This document shows positions 10,989-18,293 of a stretch of DNA of 41,452 bases, in pieces. The notes beneath the pieces were generated by a model. The model had not been told where the DNA came from. It saw nothing but the letters and a program-made list of their open reading frames with translations, and did not search any database. The DNA comes from Polaromonas sp. (GTDB taxonomy: Bacteria > Pseudomonadota > Gammaproteobacteria > Burkholderiales > Burkholderiaceae_C). How positions within the stretch are numbered: position 1 is the stretch's first letter; each line of letters opens with the position of its first letter. A program made the translations under genes and the position numbers. Location: the NCBI RefSeq assembly GCF_013817205.1, contig NZ_JACDDD010000027.1:1-41452 (forward strand). Direction: 5' to 3'.

Positions 10989-12638
10989 TCAGGAGCGTGC
11001 GTCCAGCCGCACGTTCCAGAACCTTGGCTTGGCGGTGGCCCAGCCCTTGAAGCCCGTTACGTTCTTTCGCATGGCCGTGGTGTCGCTGGCGTTAAACAGC
11101 ACAATCATCGGTGTGTCCTGCAGCATCTGGCGATGGATCTCGTCGAACAGCGCCTGGCGCCGTGTCTTGTCATTCGAGGTCATCGACTCGGCGAGACGGG
11201 TCTTGACGAAGGCGCTGTCCCAGACCTTGCGCGGCTGGCTGGCCTTGGCGCCGGAGACCATCTCGTAGTTGAGCGAAGGATCGACGCGCGACGAATACAC
11301 GAAGGCCATGGTCTGGTACTGGCCCTTGGTATAGCGGTCGAGCTGAGTGGCCCAGTCGAGCACTTCGAGTTCAATGTTGATGCCGGCTTCCGAAGCCATG
11401 GCCTGGGCCAGCACGGCGGCCGAATACAAGGCCTCATAACGTTTGTTGGCGAGCATGCGGATCGGTTGGCCGCGATAGCCGGCCTCGGCCAGCAGTTTCT
11501 TCGCCGCGCCCAGGTCCCGCTTGTAGCCGGTGGCCTGCACCTGGCTGTAGTAGGGGCTGGCCGACGGCACGACCGAGTTGTTGACGGGCGAAAGGCCTTC
11601 GGTCACCGTGCGTGCGATTTCCGGTGTGTCCAGTGCGAGGGCAAGCGCGCGGCGGATGCGCACATCCTTGAGCACCGGGTCGTTGGTCTGGATCAGCAGT
11701 GCCACCATGGTCATCACTGGTGTGCTGTCTATCGTCAGGTCGCTGCGACCACGCATCTCGATCACGTCCGAGGGGCTCGGGCTGATGAAGGCGTCGATGC
11801 CGCGGCTGTAGAGTGCGGCCTTGGCGGCCGCCGAGTCGGGAATGACGACGAAGCGCAGGTTCTCGATCTCGGCCTTCTTGCCGCCGGTAAGTCCATCGCG
11901 CGACTCGGCGCGCGAGGCGTAGCCGTCGAAGCGTGTCAGCTCCACGTACTGGCCGCGCTTCCACTCCTTGACCTTGTAGGGCCCGGTGCCCACGGGCTCC
12001 TTCCATTGCCCGTCGGCACTTACCGAGCTGCGGTGCAGCACGGCGGCGCTGCCGCAATCAGGGCGCGCCATCATCGAGAGGAACAGGCCGCTGGCGCGTT
12101 CGAGTTTGAAGACCACGGTCTTCGGATTGGGCGCCTCCACGGCGAGCACCTTGGTCATCCCCTTGCCGTCGAACTCGGACAGGCAGCGCCAGCCGCTGGT
12201 GGGCGTCAGGTAGCGCTGCCAGCTCCACACCACGTCGTCTGCCGTGAGCAGCGCACCGTTCTGGAACTTCACGCCGTCGCGCAGCGTGAAGGTGTAGGTC
12301 AGGCCGTCGGCGGAGGTGTCCACACGGCTGGCCAGCATGGGGCCGACCGAGGTGTCCTCGCGTAGCGCGACCAGGCCTTCGACCACGTGCATGAGCACGG
12401 TGTCGGTGTTGTCGTCGCGGTTGCCGCCGGGCTCAGTGGAGCGGATGTCGGAGTTGATCTGTATCCGCAGCGTCTGTGCTGCGCCGTTCTGGGCCAGGGT
12501 GGTGCCGGCGGCGAGGCACAGGCCCAAGGCCGCGATGCGCATAGTCCAGCGCGCAAGCGTGGTAGGGGTGGCGTAGGTGCTGGCTGGTACCAGGCTCGGG
12601 GCTGCGTCGGCGGCCGGGCTATATCGGGGCACGTTCAT
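10989..12638 (-). CDS. Family 5 ABC transporter substrate-binding protein
   Basis: 549-residue extracellular solute-binding protein of the peptide/opine/nickel class (SBP family 5). The ATG at 12638 follows AGGAG at good spacing; the product then has an unusually long N-terminal stretch before a Sec signal around residues 30-54 (ARWTMRIAALGLCLAAGTTL, cut after LAQ), so an internal ATG at residue 33 could also serve. Conserved blocks are DVVWSWQRYL, EPVGTGPYKVKEWKRG and IRRALALALD. The ligand for this family cannot be predicted; the neighbouring amidohydrolase and aminotransferase suggest an N-acylated or dipeptide-like amine. It is the third gene of the operon, 29 bp after the C45 hydrolase. 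Confidence 0.92.
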   Translation of the reverse strand: MNVPRYSPAADAAPSLVPASTYATPTTLARWTMRIAALGLCLAAGTTLAQNGAAQTLRIQINSDIRSTEPGGNRDDNTDTVLMHVVEGLVALREDTSVGPMLASRVDTSADGLTYTFTLRDGVKFQNGALLTADDVVWSWQRYLTPTSGWRCLSEFDGKGMTKVLAVEAPNPKTVVFKLERASGLFLSMMARPDCGSAAVLHRSSVSADGQWKEPVGTGPYKVKEWKRGQYVELTRFDGYASRAESRDGLTGGKKAEIENLRFVVIPDSAAAKAALYSRGIDAFISPSPSDVIEMRGRSDLTIDSTPVMTMVALLIQTNDPVLKDVRIRRALALALDTPEIARTVTEGLSPVNNSVVPSASPYYSQVQATGYKRDLGAAKKLLAEAGYRGQPIRMLANKRYEALYSAAVLAQAMASEAGINIELEVLDWATQLDRYTKGQYQTMAFVYSSRVDPSLNYEMVSGAKASQPRKVWDSAFVKTRLAESMTSNDKTRRQALFDEIHRQMLQDTPMIVLFNASDTTAMRKNVTGFKGWATAKPRFWNVRLDARS

Positions 12639-12667
12639 GGGAACACTCCTGGTGTCGGCTGGGCAGG

Positions 12668-13765
12668 TCAAAGGGAATACTCGGTGAAACGGTGCGCCTT
12701 GAAGGGCGCCGGTGCAATGCGCATCTTCCGTGCCGCCGGGTCCATCACGATCGTGGCGACGGTCGCCGACGAGGCGCCGCCCGGGCCCGCGCTCGGGCTT
12801 CGGCACACCGCGCGCGGCGCGCCGAAGCGGTCTTGCAGCGCATCGAGCACATCCTGTTCGGTGAGGTCGCCTGTGCGTGCACGCAGCGCCTCAGTCACGC
12901 GGCGGTCGCGGTAGAGCGAGTCGGGCGTGGTTTCCAGGCTGCGATCCACAACGCGCGCCAGGGCTGCCGACGTCTTGAAGTGGTTGGCATGCACCAGCAG
13001 GCCGGCCTCAGGCTGCTGCCAAAAGACCTGGTCGGGGCAGGTCTCAAGGCTCACCGCCTCGCCCTCTGCATGTGTGACGATCATGTTGTTGGAGATCGAG
13101 CGCGCAGTGCGGCACACCACGCCAAGCGCGTCGGCGTAGAGCTCCGACTGCAGGATGCCGCGCCGGATCAGCGCCAGCGGCACGCCTTGGCGCGTCCCGT
13201 CGCCATCGGCCCTGATGAAGTTGCCTGTGACCGCGATGCCGTGGCTGTTGAGCCCGGCGCGCGCCAGCGTGCCCGCTTCGGCAAAGGTAAGCATCGCGGG
13301 CCCCTTGGCCGGCTGGATGCGCAGCACCACGCCGAGTTCCAGGCTTTCGACGCGCCAGTCCCAATTCTGCGCATGGATGAGCTTGCCGTCGCGCGCGGCG
13401 GACGGCATCACCACCACACCGGTGCAGCCGTCGGGTGGCTCGCTTGCTTCGAGCTGTGCGAAGGCATAGAGCATCTCGCTGCGCGCATTGAGTGCCACGA
13501 TGTCCTCGGTGGGTACGCCCGCACCGGCCGCCAGGCCCTCGATCTCGCGCAGCATAGCTGCGTCGAAGGCTTCGATGACCGGGATGAAACGCCGTGCGAG
13601 TGCCCGGGTGCGCTCCCAGTCGAGGCCCACGCGCTCGAAGGCGAGGCGGTAGGTGCGCAGGCTCAAGTCGATGCGGTCGCCGGCTGCGCGGCCGTACTGC
13701 TGGCCGCATTGGTGCGCGTCGCCCTCGATGTCGTAGAGGGGGAACGATTCGATGTCTGTATCCAT
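12668..13765 (-). CDS. C45-family N-terminal-nucleophile amidohydrolase (acyl-CoA:6-APA acyltransferase-like)
   Basis: 365-residue member of peptidase family C45, self-processing Ntn hydrolases related to penicillin isopenicillin-N acyltransferase and to beta-alanyl-amine hydrolases. The pro-segment (residues 1-113) includes YGRAAGDRI and NARSEMLY. Autocleavage is expected at Gly113/Cys114 in PDGCTGVVV, releasing Cys114 as nucleophile; HAQNWDWR follows, as usual. I chose the ATG at 13765 because GGAG lies 8 nt before it, while the ATG at 13771 is only 2 nt away. The gene lies between the aminotransferase and the binding protein. The likely role, by family and context, is cytoplasmic removal of an acyl or aminoacyl group from the imported amide. 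Confidence 0.87.
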   Translation of the reverse strand: MDTDIESFPLYDIEGDAHQCGQQYGRAAGDRIDLSLRTYRLAFERVGLDWERTRALARRFIPVIEAFDAAMLREIEGLAAGAGVPTEDIVALNARSEMLYAFAQLEASEPPDGCTGVVVMPSAARDGKLIHAQNWDWRVESLELGVVLRIQPAKGPAMLTFAEAGTLARAGLNSHGIAVTGNFIRADGDGTRQGVPLALIRRGILQSELYADALGVVCRTARSISNNMIVTHAEGEAVSLETCPDQVFWQQPEAGLLVHANHFKTSAALARVVDRSLETTPDSLYRDRRVTEALRARTGDLTEQDVLDALQDRFGAPRAVCRSPSAGPGGASSATVATIVMDPAARKMRIAPAPFKAHRFTEYSL

Positions 13766-13772
13766 ATTCATG

Positions 13773-13810
13773 TCTCCTTTTTCTTTCTCTTCTTCTTTTT
13801 TTTTCTCTTC
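13773..13810 (-). other. 38-nt all-purine tract before the C45 hydrolase gene
   Basis: On the coding strand the whole spacer between the aminotransferase stop and the C45 start is purine only, made of GAA/AAG/A runs ending in the ribosome site AAGGAGA. Unpaired purine-rich leaders can act as ribosome standby or S1-binding sites, and such tracts can also form triplex or slip in replication. Seen directly; the role is inference. Confidence 0.6.
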
Positions 13811-13820
13811 GGCCCGGCGC

Positions 13821-15197
13821 TCAGGCGGGCGTGTCCGTTGGCTGCGCAGTCTGCGTGATGGCCGCTCGCAGGCTGTCGACGATCTGGTCGATGTGCTTGC
13901 GCTCCATCGTGAACGGCGGCGATAGCGCGATGGTGTCGCCCACCGCGCGCACGAGCACGCCGCGGTCCAAACACTGCTGCGCCACGGCCTGCGCATGTGT
14001 GCCCGGGCCGTCGGCCCAGGGTTGCAGCTCGATGCCGCCGAGCAGGCCCACGTTGCGGATGTCGATCACGCCCGGCAGACCCCGCAGCGAGTGCACGGTG
14101 TCTTCGAAATACGGCGACAGCGCCGCAGCCTGGGCGATGAGGCCGTCTTCGAAGTAAGCGTCCAATGTGGCCATGGCTGCGGCGCAAGCCAGCGGGTGGC
14201 CCGAATAGGTGTAGCCGTGCGACAGCTCGACGGCGCTGACGCTGCCCTGCATGAAGGCGTCATGCACGGCGTCACGCATTAACACCGCGCCCATCGGCAC
14301 GGCGCCGTTGGTCAGGCCCTTGGCGGTGGTGATGATGTCCGGCGCCACGTCGAACAGGTTGGCGGCAAAGTTGGCGCCCAGGCGGCCGAAGCCGGTGATG
14401 ACCTCGTCGAATATCAGCAGTACGCCGTGTTTGTCGCAGATTTCACGCAGACGCTTCAAGTAGCCGCTCGGCGGCGGCAACACGCCTGCGGAGCCCGCCA
14501 CGGGCTCGACGATCACCGCCGCCACTGTCGATGCGTCGTGCAGCGTCAGCATGGCTTCCAGCGTATCGGCTTTGTCGAGCCCATGCGCGGGCTCGCCGCG
14601 AGAAAACGCGTTGCGCCCCAGGTCGTGCGTGTGCGGCAGATGGTCGACGCCGTTCAGCAGCGGACCGAAGGTGCTGCGCTGCCGGCCGATACCGCCCACA
14701 GAAATGCCGCCGAAGCTTACGCCGTGGTACGAGCGCTCGCGGCCGATCAGGCGGTAGCGGCCGGCGTCGCCGCGTGCGCGGTGGTAGGCCAGCGCAATCT
14801 TGAGCGCGGTGTCGACCGACTCGGAACCCGAGTTGGTGAAGAAGACGTGGTTCATGCCCGCTGGCGCGATCTGCGTCAAACGCTCCGCCAGCTCGAAGGC
14901 CGCCGTGTGGCCGATCTGGAAGTTCGAGGCGTAGTCAAGCACGTCGATCTGCGCCTTCAGCGCTGCGCTCACCCGCGGATTGCGGTGCCCGGCATTCACG
15001 CACCAGAGGCCGGCAATGGCGTCGAGCACGCGGCGGCCGTCGGCCAGATCGTAGTACAGACCTTCGCTGCCGACGATGAATCGGGGCGATTGTTTGAACT
15101 TGCGGTTCGGCGTGAAAGGCATCCAGAACGCGTCGAGCGAGGGCGTCGCCCGATGGGCGGTGGAAGGGGGCGGAGACAGGGTGTCGGCAATGGCCAC
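13821..15197 (-). CDS. Class III aminotransferase (omega-amino acid:pyruvate type)
   Basis: 458-residue PLP enzyme of the class III (subgroup II) aminotransferases, which move a terminal amino group from an omega-amino acid or amine to pyruvate. It opens with the omega-transaminase pattern FWMPFTPNRKFK, then LWCVNAGHRNP, FFTNSGSESVDTALK (cofactor phosphate), SYHGVSFGG, IFDEVITGFGR with Asp264, and TTAKGLTNGAVPMG with Schiff-base Lys293. The start is the GTG at 15197, preceded by AGAGGA at 8-nt spacing; longer open frame upstream runs through the promoter and regulator gene and is not coding. First gene of the minus-strand operon. Its semialdehyde product would suit the dehydrogenase at 16596. 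Confidence 0.92.
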   Translation of the reverse strand: MAIADTLSPPPSTAHRATPSLDAFWMPFTPNRKFKQSPRFIVGSEGLYYDLADGRRVLDAIAGLWCVNAGHRNPRVSAALKAQIDVLDYASNFQIGHTAAFELAERLTQIAPAGMNHVFFTNSGSESVDTALKIALAYHRARGDAGRYRLIGRERSYHGVSFGGISVGGIGRQRSTFGPLLNGVDHLPHTHDLGRNAFSRGEPAHGLDKADTLEAMLTLHDASTVAAVIVEPVAGSAGVLPPPSGYLKRLREICDKHGVLLIFDEVITGFGRLGANFAANLFDVAPDIITTAKGLTNGAVPMGAVLMRDAVHDAFMQGSVSAVELSHGYTYSGHPLACAAAMATLDAYFEDGLIAQAAALSPYFEDTVHSLRGLPGVIDIRNVGLLGGIELQPWADGPGTHAQAVAQQCLDRGVLVRAVGDTIALSPPFTMERKHIDQIVDSLRAAITQTAQPTDTPA

Positions 15198-15263
15198 GAG
15201 ATGGTTCCTCTGTTGGAAGCGACCCGGCGCCCGGGTCAGCATGGGCCGATCTTGGCATGCAAA

Positions 15264-15313
15264 TTGTATTTTTGACATGATATATACATGTTCTTTTGTG
15301 GACAAAAATACAA
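15264..15313. promoter_or_regulatory. Nested inverted repeats, candidate operator for the GntR regulator
   Basis: Outer perfect 11-bp inverted repeat TTGTATTTTTG (15264-15274) / CAAAAATACAA (15303-15313), and inside it ACATG (15275-15279) - 7 bp - CATGT (15287-15291). The whole lies between the aminotransferase operon and the divergent regulator gene, in a strikingly AT-rich island. GntR-family proteins bind short dyads of this kind, so autoregulation and control of the operon are likely, but not shown. Confidence 0.6.
15277..15305 (-). promoter_or_regulatory. Promoter of the catabolic operon
   Basis: Read on the minus strand: -35 TTGTCC (15300-15305), 17-nt spacer, -10 TATCAT (15277-15282). 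The start of transcription would be near 15270, about 70 nt before the aminotransferase GTG. Both hexamers are covered by the nested inverted repeats, the arrangement expected for repression by occlusion. Confidence 0.55.
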
Positions 15314-15362
15314 AACAGATGCCATGATTGGCTCCATGCCAATGACCCGCGGAGAAACATGG

Positions 15363-16289
15363 ATGGCCCACCCGGTGGACAAGACGATCCCGCCGCTCAC
15401 GCAGCGCGTGAGCCGCTACATCCTCGACCAGGCGCTCGCCGGATGTTATGAAAACGGCCGCCACATGACCGAGGCCGATCTCGCGGGCAGGCTCGGCATC
15501 TCGCGCACGCCGGTGCGCGCTGCGCTGCGGTTTTTGCACGAACGGGCCCTGCTGGCGCACGTGCCCAACCGCGGCTACAACCTCCATGCCGACCGCGAGG
15601 CGCTTGGGCTCGCGCGCCGCGCGATGCCGGAGGACGAAGAGAAAACGCTCTACTACCGGCTGCTGCGCGACCGCCTCTCGGGCAAGCTGCCAACCCGTGT
15701 CAACGAACTGGAACTGGCGCAGACCTACGGCGTGGGCCGCGCCTTGCTTCGCAATGTGATGACCACGCTGCTGCAGGACGGCGTGCTGCGCGGGCGTCAC
15801 TACCAGCGTTGGGAATTCACCGAGACGCTGGACTCGGTCGAGAGCGAACGCGAGAGCTACCGCTTTCGTCTGACGGTCGAATGTGCCGCGCTGCGCGAAC
15901 CCGGCTTCCAGGTCGACCGCGAACGGCTGCTGGCCTGCAGGGAGCGGCAGCAGGCGCTGGCGGCCCATGCGCCGCGTTATTCGTGGATGGACTTTTTCGA
16001 GGCCAACGCGCAGTTTCATGAACTACTCGCGAGCGCCTCGGGCAACCGTTTCATCCTCGATGCCGTGCGACAGCAGAACCGGCTGCGGCGCATGTCCGAC
16101 CTGTCCGACTATCCGCTCGTGAACATCGACGTGTTGTGCAAGTCGTGCCACGAGCACCTCGAAATCCTCGACGCGGTCGAAGACAACAAGCTCGAAATCG
16201 CCGCGGAGCACATGCGCGCACACCTGAACCGCGCCAGCGACCTGCTTGAGCGGCGCGTCATGGGCGAGCTTGGCGCCCTGGCCGAATGA
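15363..16289 (+). CDS. GntR/FCD transcriptional regulator with two winged helices
   Basis: 308-residue regulator. Residues 10-76 are a GntR winged helix (MTEADLAGRLGISRTPVRAA is the recognition helix region). Residues about 94-152 form a second winged-helix-like unit (LYYRLLRDRLSGKLPTRVNE, LAQTYGVGRALLRNVM, then GVLRGR). Residues about 165-295 are the all-helical FCD ligand domain with the metal-site histidines in NAQFHELL, CHEHLEIL and EHMRAHL. Usual FadR/FCD proteins have one winged helix and about 230 residues. The start at 15363 is set by GGAG 8 nt upstream; earlier ATGs in frame lie in the operator. It is divergent from the operon it most likely represses, with an omega-amino acid or semialdehyde as plausible ligand. 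Confidence 0.87.
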   Translation: MAHPVDKTIPPLTQRVSRYILDQALAGCYENGRHMTEADLAGRLGISRTPVRAALRFLHERALLAHVPNRGYNLHADREALGLARRAMPEDEEKTLYYRLLRDRLSGKLPTRVNELELAQTYGVGRALLRNVMTTLLQDGVLRGRHYQRWEFTETLDSVESERESYRFRLTVECAALREPGFQVDRERLLACRERQQALAAHAPRYSWMDFFEANAQFHELLASASGNRFILDAVRQQNRLRRMSDLSDYPLVNIDVLCKSCHEHLEILDAVEDNKLEIAAEHMRAHLNRASDLLERRVMGELGALAE

Positions 16290-16353
16290 AAGCCGACATG
16301 AACCGGACCCACAAACCGACAGCCAATGAATCCACCGCGCTCGCCGACGGCTC

Positions 16354-16584
16354 GCAGGCTGGAGCTACCGCAACATGTGGTGGGTCGCGCACGACCGGCA
16401 CGGCAGCTTCACCGCGCAGAGCATCCACGGGCAGGCGCTGCATATCGACCCGACTGCCGAGATGGTGATCCCACGTTTCGCCCCGCATCCGCTTGCCGCG
16501 AACGCCCACCTGCCGACTTCGATGCCAGTGTTCCGCGCGCTGGGCCAACCCCTGATGCGCCATCCCGGCATGTCATTTTCCTGA
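16354..16584 (+). pseudogene. C-terminal remnant of a NylB-like serine hydrolase (beta-lactamase fold)
   Basis: The frame from about 16354 to the TGA at 16584 reads as the last 75 residues of a beta-lactamase-family hydrolase of the 6-aminohexanoate-dimer hydrolase (NylB)/EstB type: AGWSYRNMWWVAHD, then SIHGQALHIDPTAEMVIPRF and HPLAANAHLPTS. Nothing upstream in any frame supplies the catalytic SxxK domain, because the GntR gene ends at 16289. So this is the tail of a deleted gene, although a short 69-residue product could still be made from the ATG at 16375. It sits 11 bp before the dehydrogenase gene. The assignment is from remembered family sequence. Confidence 0.62.
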
Positions 16585-16595
16585 GGAAGCACTTC

Positions 16596-18050
16596 ATGTC
16601 ATCGAGCTACGCGCACCTGCTGCGGGGGAAGGCCTTTCTTCGCGGCCAATGGATAGACGCGCTCGACGGGTGCGTTTTCAATGTAACCGATCCGGCCGGT
16701 GGTCGCCTGCTGGGCACGGTGCCCGACATGGGCGCCGACGACGCACGCGCCGCCGTCGCGCATGCCCACGCGGCCGGCCCGGCCTGGCGCGCGCTGCCGG
16801 TGCAGGTGCGCGCGGCGCACCTGATGGCGTGGCACGCGCTGATCCTGAAGGAATCCGAAGCGCTGGCTGCCCTGCTCAGCGCGGAGCAGGGCAAGCCATT
16901 GGCCGAGGCGCGTGGCGAGGTGCTGCACGGCGCCGCCTATCTCCACTGGTTTGCGGAAGAAGCGCGGCGCATCCAGGGCGACGTGCTGCCGCCGCCGGTC
17001 GGGGGCAAGCGCATGCTGGTCACCAAGGAACCGATCGGCGTCGTCGGCGCGATCACGCCCTGGAACTACCCCAACAGCATGGTTACGCGCAAATGCGCGC
17101 CGGCACTGGCGGCAGGCTGCACCATGGTCCTCAAGCCGGCCGAGTCGACACCTCTGTCGGCGCTGGCGCTGGCCGCGCTCGCCGAACAGGCCGGCCTGCC
17201 GTCCGGCGTGCTCAATGTCGTCACCGGCGACCCGAAGGCGATCGGCACGATGCTGGCGACGCATCCGCTGGTGCGCAAACTGTCCTTCACCGGCTCGACC
17301 GCCGTCGGCAAGCTGCTGTCGCAGCAGGCCGCGGGCACGGTCAAGCGGCTGTCGCTGGAGCTCGGCGGTAACGCGCCTTTTATCGTTTTCGATGACGCCG
17401 ATGTGGAGCGCGCGGTCGATGGCGTGCTGCGGGCCAAGTTTCGCAACGCCGGCCAGGCCTGCATCAGTCCCAACCGGCTGTTCGTGCAGGCGCGTGTCCA
17501 CGATGCTTTCTGTGCCCGCCTGGCGGAGAAATCCTCCGCGCTGCAGGTCGGCAGGGCGTGCGAACCGGGTGTTGCGATGGGGCCACTGATCCATGAGCAG
17601 GCACTCGCGCGGGTCGCGGCACTGGTCGATGGCGCCGTGGCCGAGGGTGCTCGCGTGCTCACCGGTGGCCTGCGGCTCCCGCTCGACGGCCCCTTCTATG
17701 CGCCGACAGTGCTTGTCGACGTGCGGCAGGACATGCGGATCTCGGCCACCGAGGTGTTCGGCCCGGTCGCGCCGGTTTGCCGCTTCGAGACCGAGCAGCA
17801 GGTGCTGACCTGGGCCAACGACACGCCCTACGGTCTTGCTGCCTATGTCTACACCGCCGACATGCGGCGCATTTTCCGCATGCTCGACGCGCTGGAGTGC
17901 GGCATGGTGGCCATCAACGACACCGCCATGTCCAACGAGGGGGCGCCTTTCGGCGGCGTCAAGGAATCCGGCTTCGGCCGCGAAGGCTCGAGTTACGGCC
18001 TCGACGACTACTTGGTGCTCAAGTACGCCTGCATCGGCGGGCTGGACTGA
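16596..18050 (+). CDS. NAD(P)-dependent succinate-semialdehyde-type dehydrogenase
   Basis: 484-residue aldehyde dehydrogenase of the succinate-semialdehyde dehydrogenase subgroup (GabD-like). Seen: ITPWNYPNSM with Asn157, KPAESTPLSA for cofactor binding, FTGSTAVGK, ELGGNAPFIVFDDAD with Glu255, and GQACISPNR with the catalytic Cys289; the end ESGFGREGSSYGLDDYL is typical. The start at 16596 follows GAGGAAGC; the in-frame extension upstream overlaps the hydrolase remnant and is not coding. It oxidises the semialdehyde produced by the class III aminotransferase to a dicarboxylate. Chain length of the substrate (C3-C6) is not predictable. Probably transcribed with the regulator. Confidence 0.92.
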   Translation: MSSSYAHLLRGKAFLRGQWIDALDGCVFNVTDPAGGRLLGTVPDMGADDARAAVAHAHAAGPAWRALPVQVRAAHLMAWHALILKESEALAALLSAEQGKPLAEARGEVLHGAAYLHWFAEEARRIQGDVLPPPVGGKRMLVTKEPIGVVGAITPWNYPNSMVTRKCAPALAAGCTMVLKPAESTPLSALALAALAEQAGLPSGVLNVVTGDPKAIGTMLATHPLVRKLSFTGSTAVGKLLSQQAAGTVKRLSLELGGNAPFIVFDDADVERAVDGVLRAKFRNAGQACISPNRLFVQARVHDAFCARLAEKSSALQVGRACEPGVAMGPLIHEQALARVAALVDGAVAEGARVLTGGLRLPLDGPFYAPTVLVDVRQDMRISATEVFGPVAPVCRFETEQQVLTWANDTPYGLAAYVYTADMRRIFRMLDALECGMVAINDTAMSNEGAPFGGVKESGFGREGSSYGLDDYLVLKYACIGGLD

Positions 18051-18055
18051 AATTG

Positions 18056-18212
18056 GCCCCAAGGTCGCTGCTAGCGTGTAGCTCCCTGCCCCCCGAGGGG
18101 GGGAGCTGCGCCTGCGGCCCGGCAAAGACGGTTCTGCGGCCCCGGCTGGTAGGGGACAGCTCCGAGGCCTTTCAGGCCGCCCTCGCGGGGTGCTTCGTCG
18201 CTGGAAAGCTTG
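18056..18212 (+). repeat. GC-rich intergenic repeat of Comamonadaceae type
   Basis: Non-coding stretch with internal symmetry (CCCCCCGAGGGGGGG near 18090, GAGGCCTTTCAGGCCGCCCTC near 18161-18183) and the wording 'CGCCTGCGGCCCGGC..' that I recognise from dispersed intergenic repeats in this family. It lies exactly at the right border of the catabolic block. Identity as a repeat is from memory; only one copy is visible here. Confidence 0.45.
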
Positions 18213-18218
18213 AACGGC

Positions 18219-18224
18219 TAAAAT
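18219..18224 (+). promoter_or_regulatory. Possible -10 box before the second BMP gene
   Basis: TAAAAT, 69 bp before the ATG. No good -35. The leader between contains an arm pair CGCGT / ACGCG (about 18237-18255) followed by a T-rich run, which could form a small hairpin. Confidence 0.3.
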
Positions 18225-18293
18225 AGTGCCTCACCCGCGTGCTGTCCCGACGCGCTGGGGTTTTCATTTTTCGGGGCCATGTAGAGGACCACC

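Noticed and set aside
10974..12365. 463-codon open frame on the plus strand
   Set aside because: Antisense to the binding-protein gene, same reason.
15198..16019. Extension of the aminotransferase frame upstream of the GTG
   Set aside because: It runs through the promoter and antisense to the regulator gene; a ribosome site precedes the GTG at 15197.
18225..18293. Purine or preQ1 riboswitch before the BMP-queE-queD genes
   Set aside because: Only a short arm pair CGCGT/ACGCG and a T-rich run are visible; none of the conserved core bases of those riboswitches could be found.
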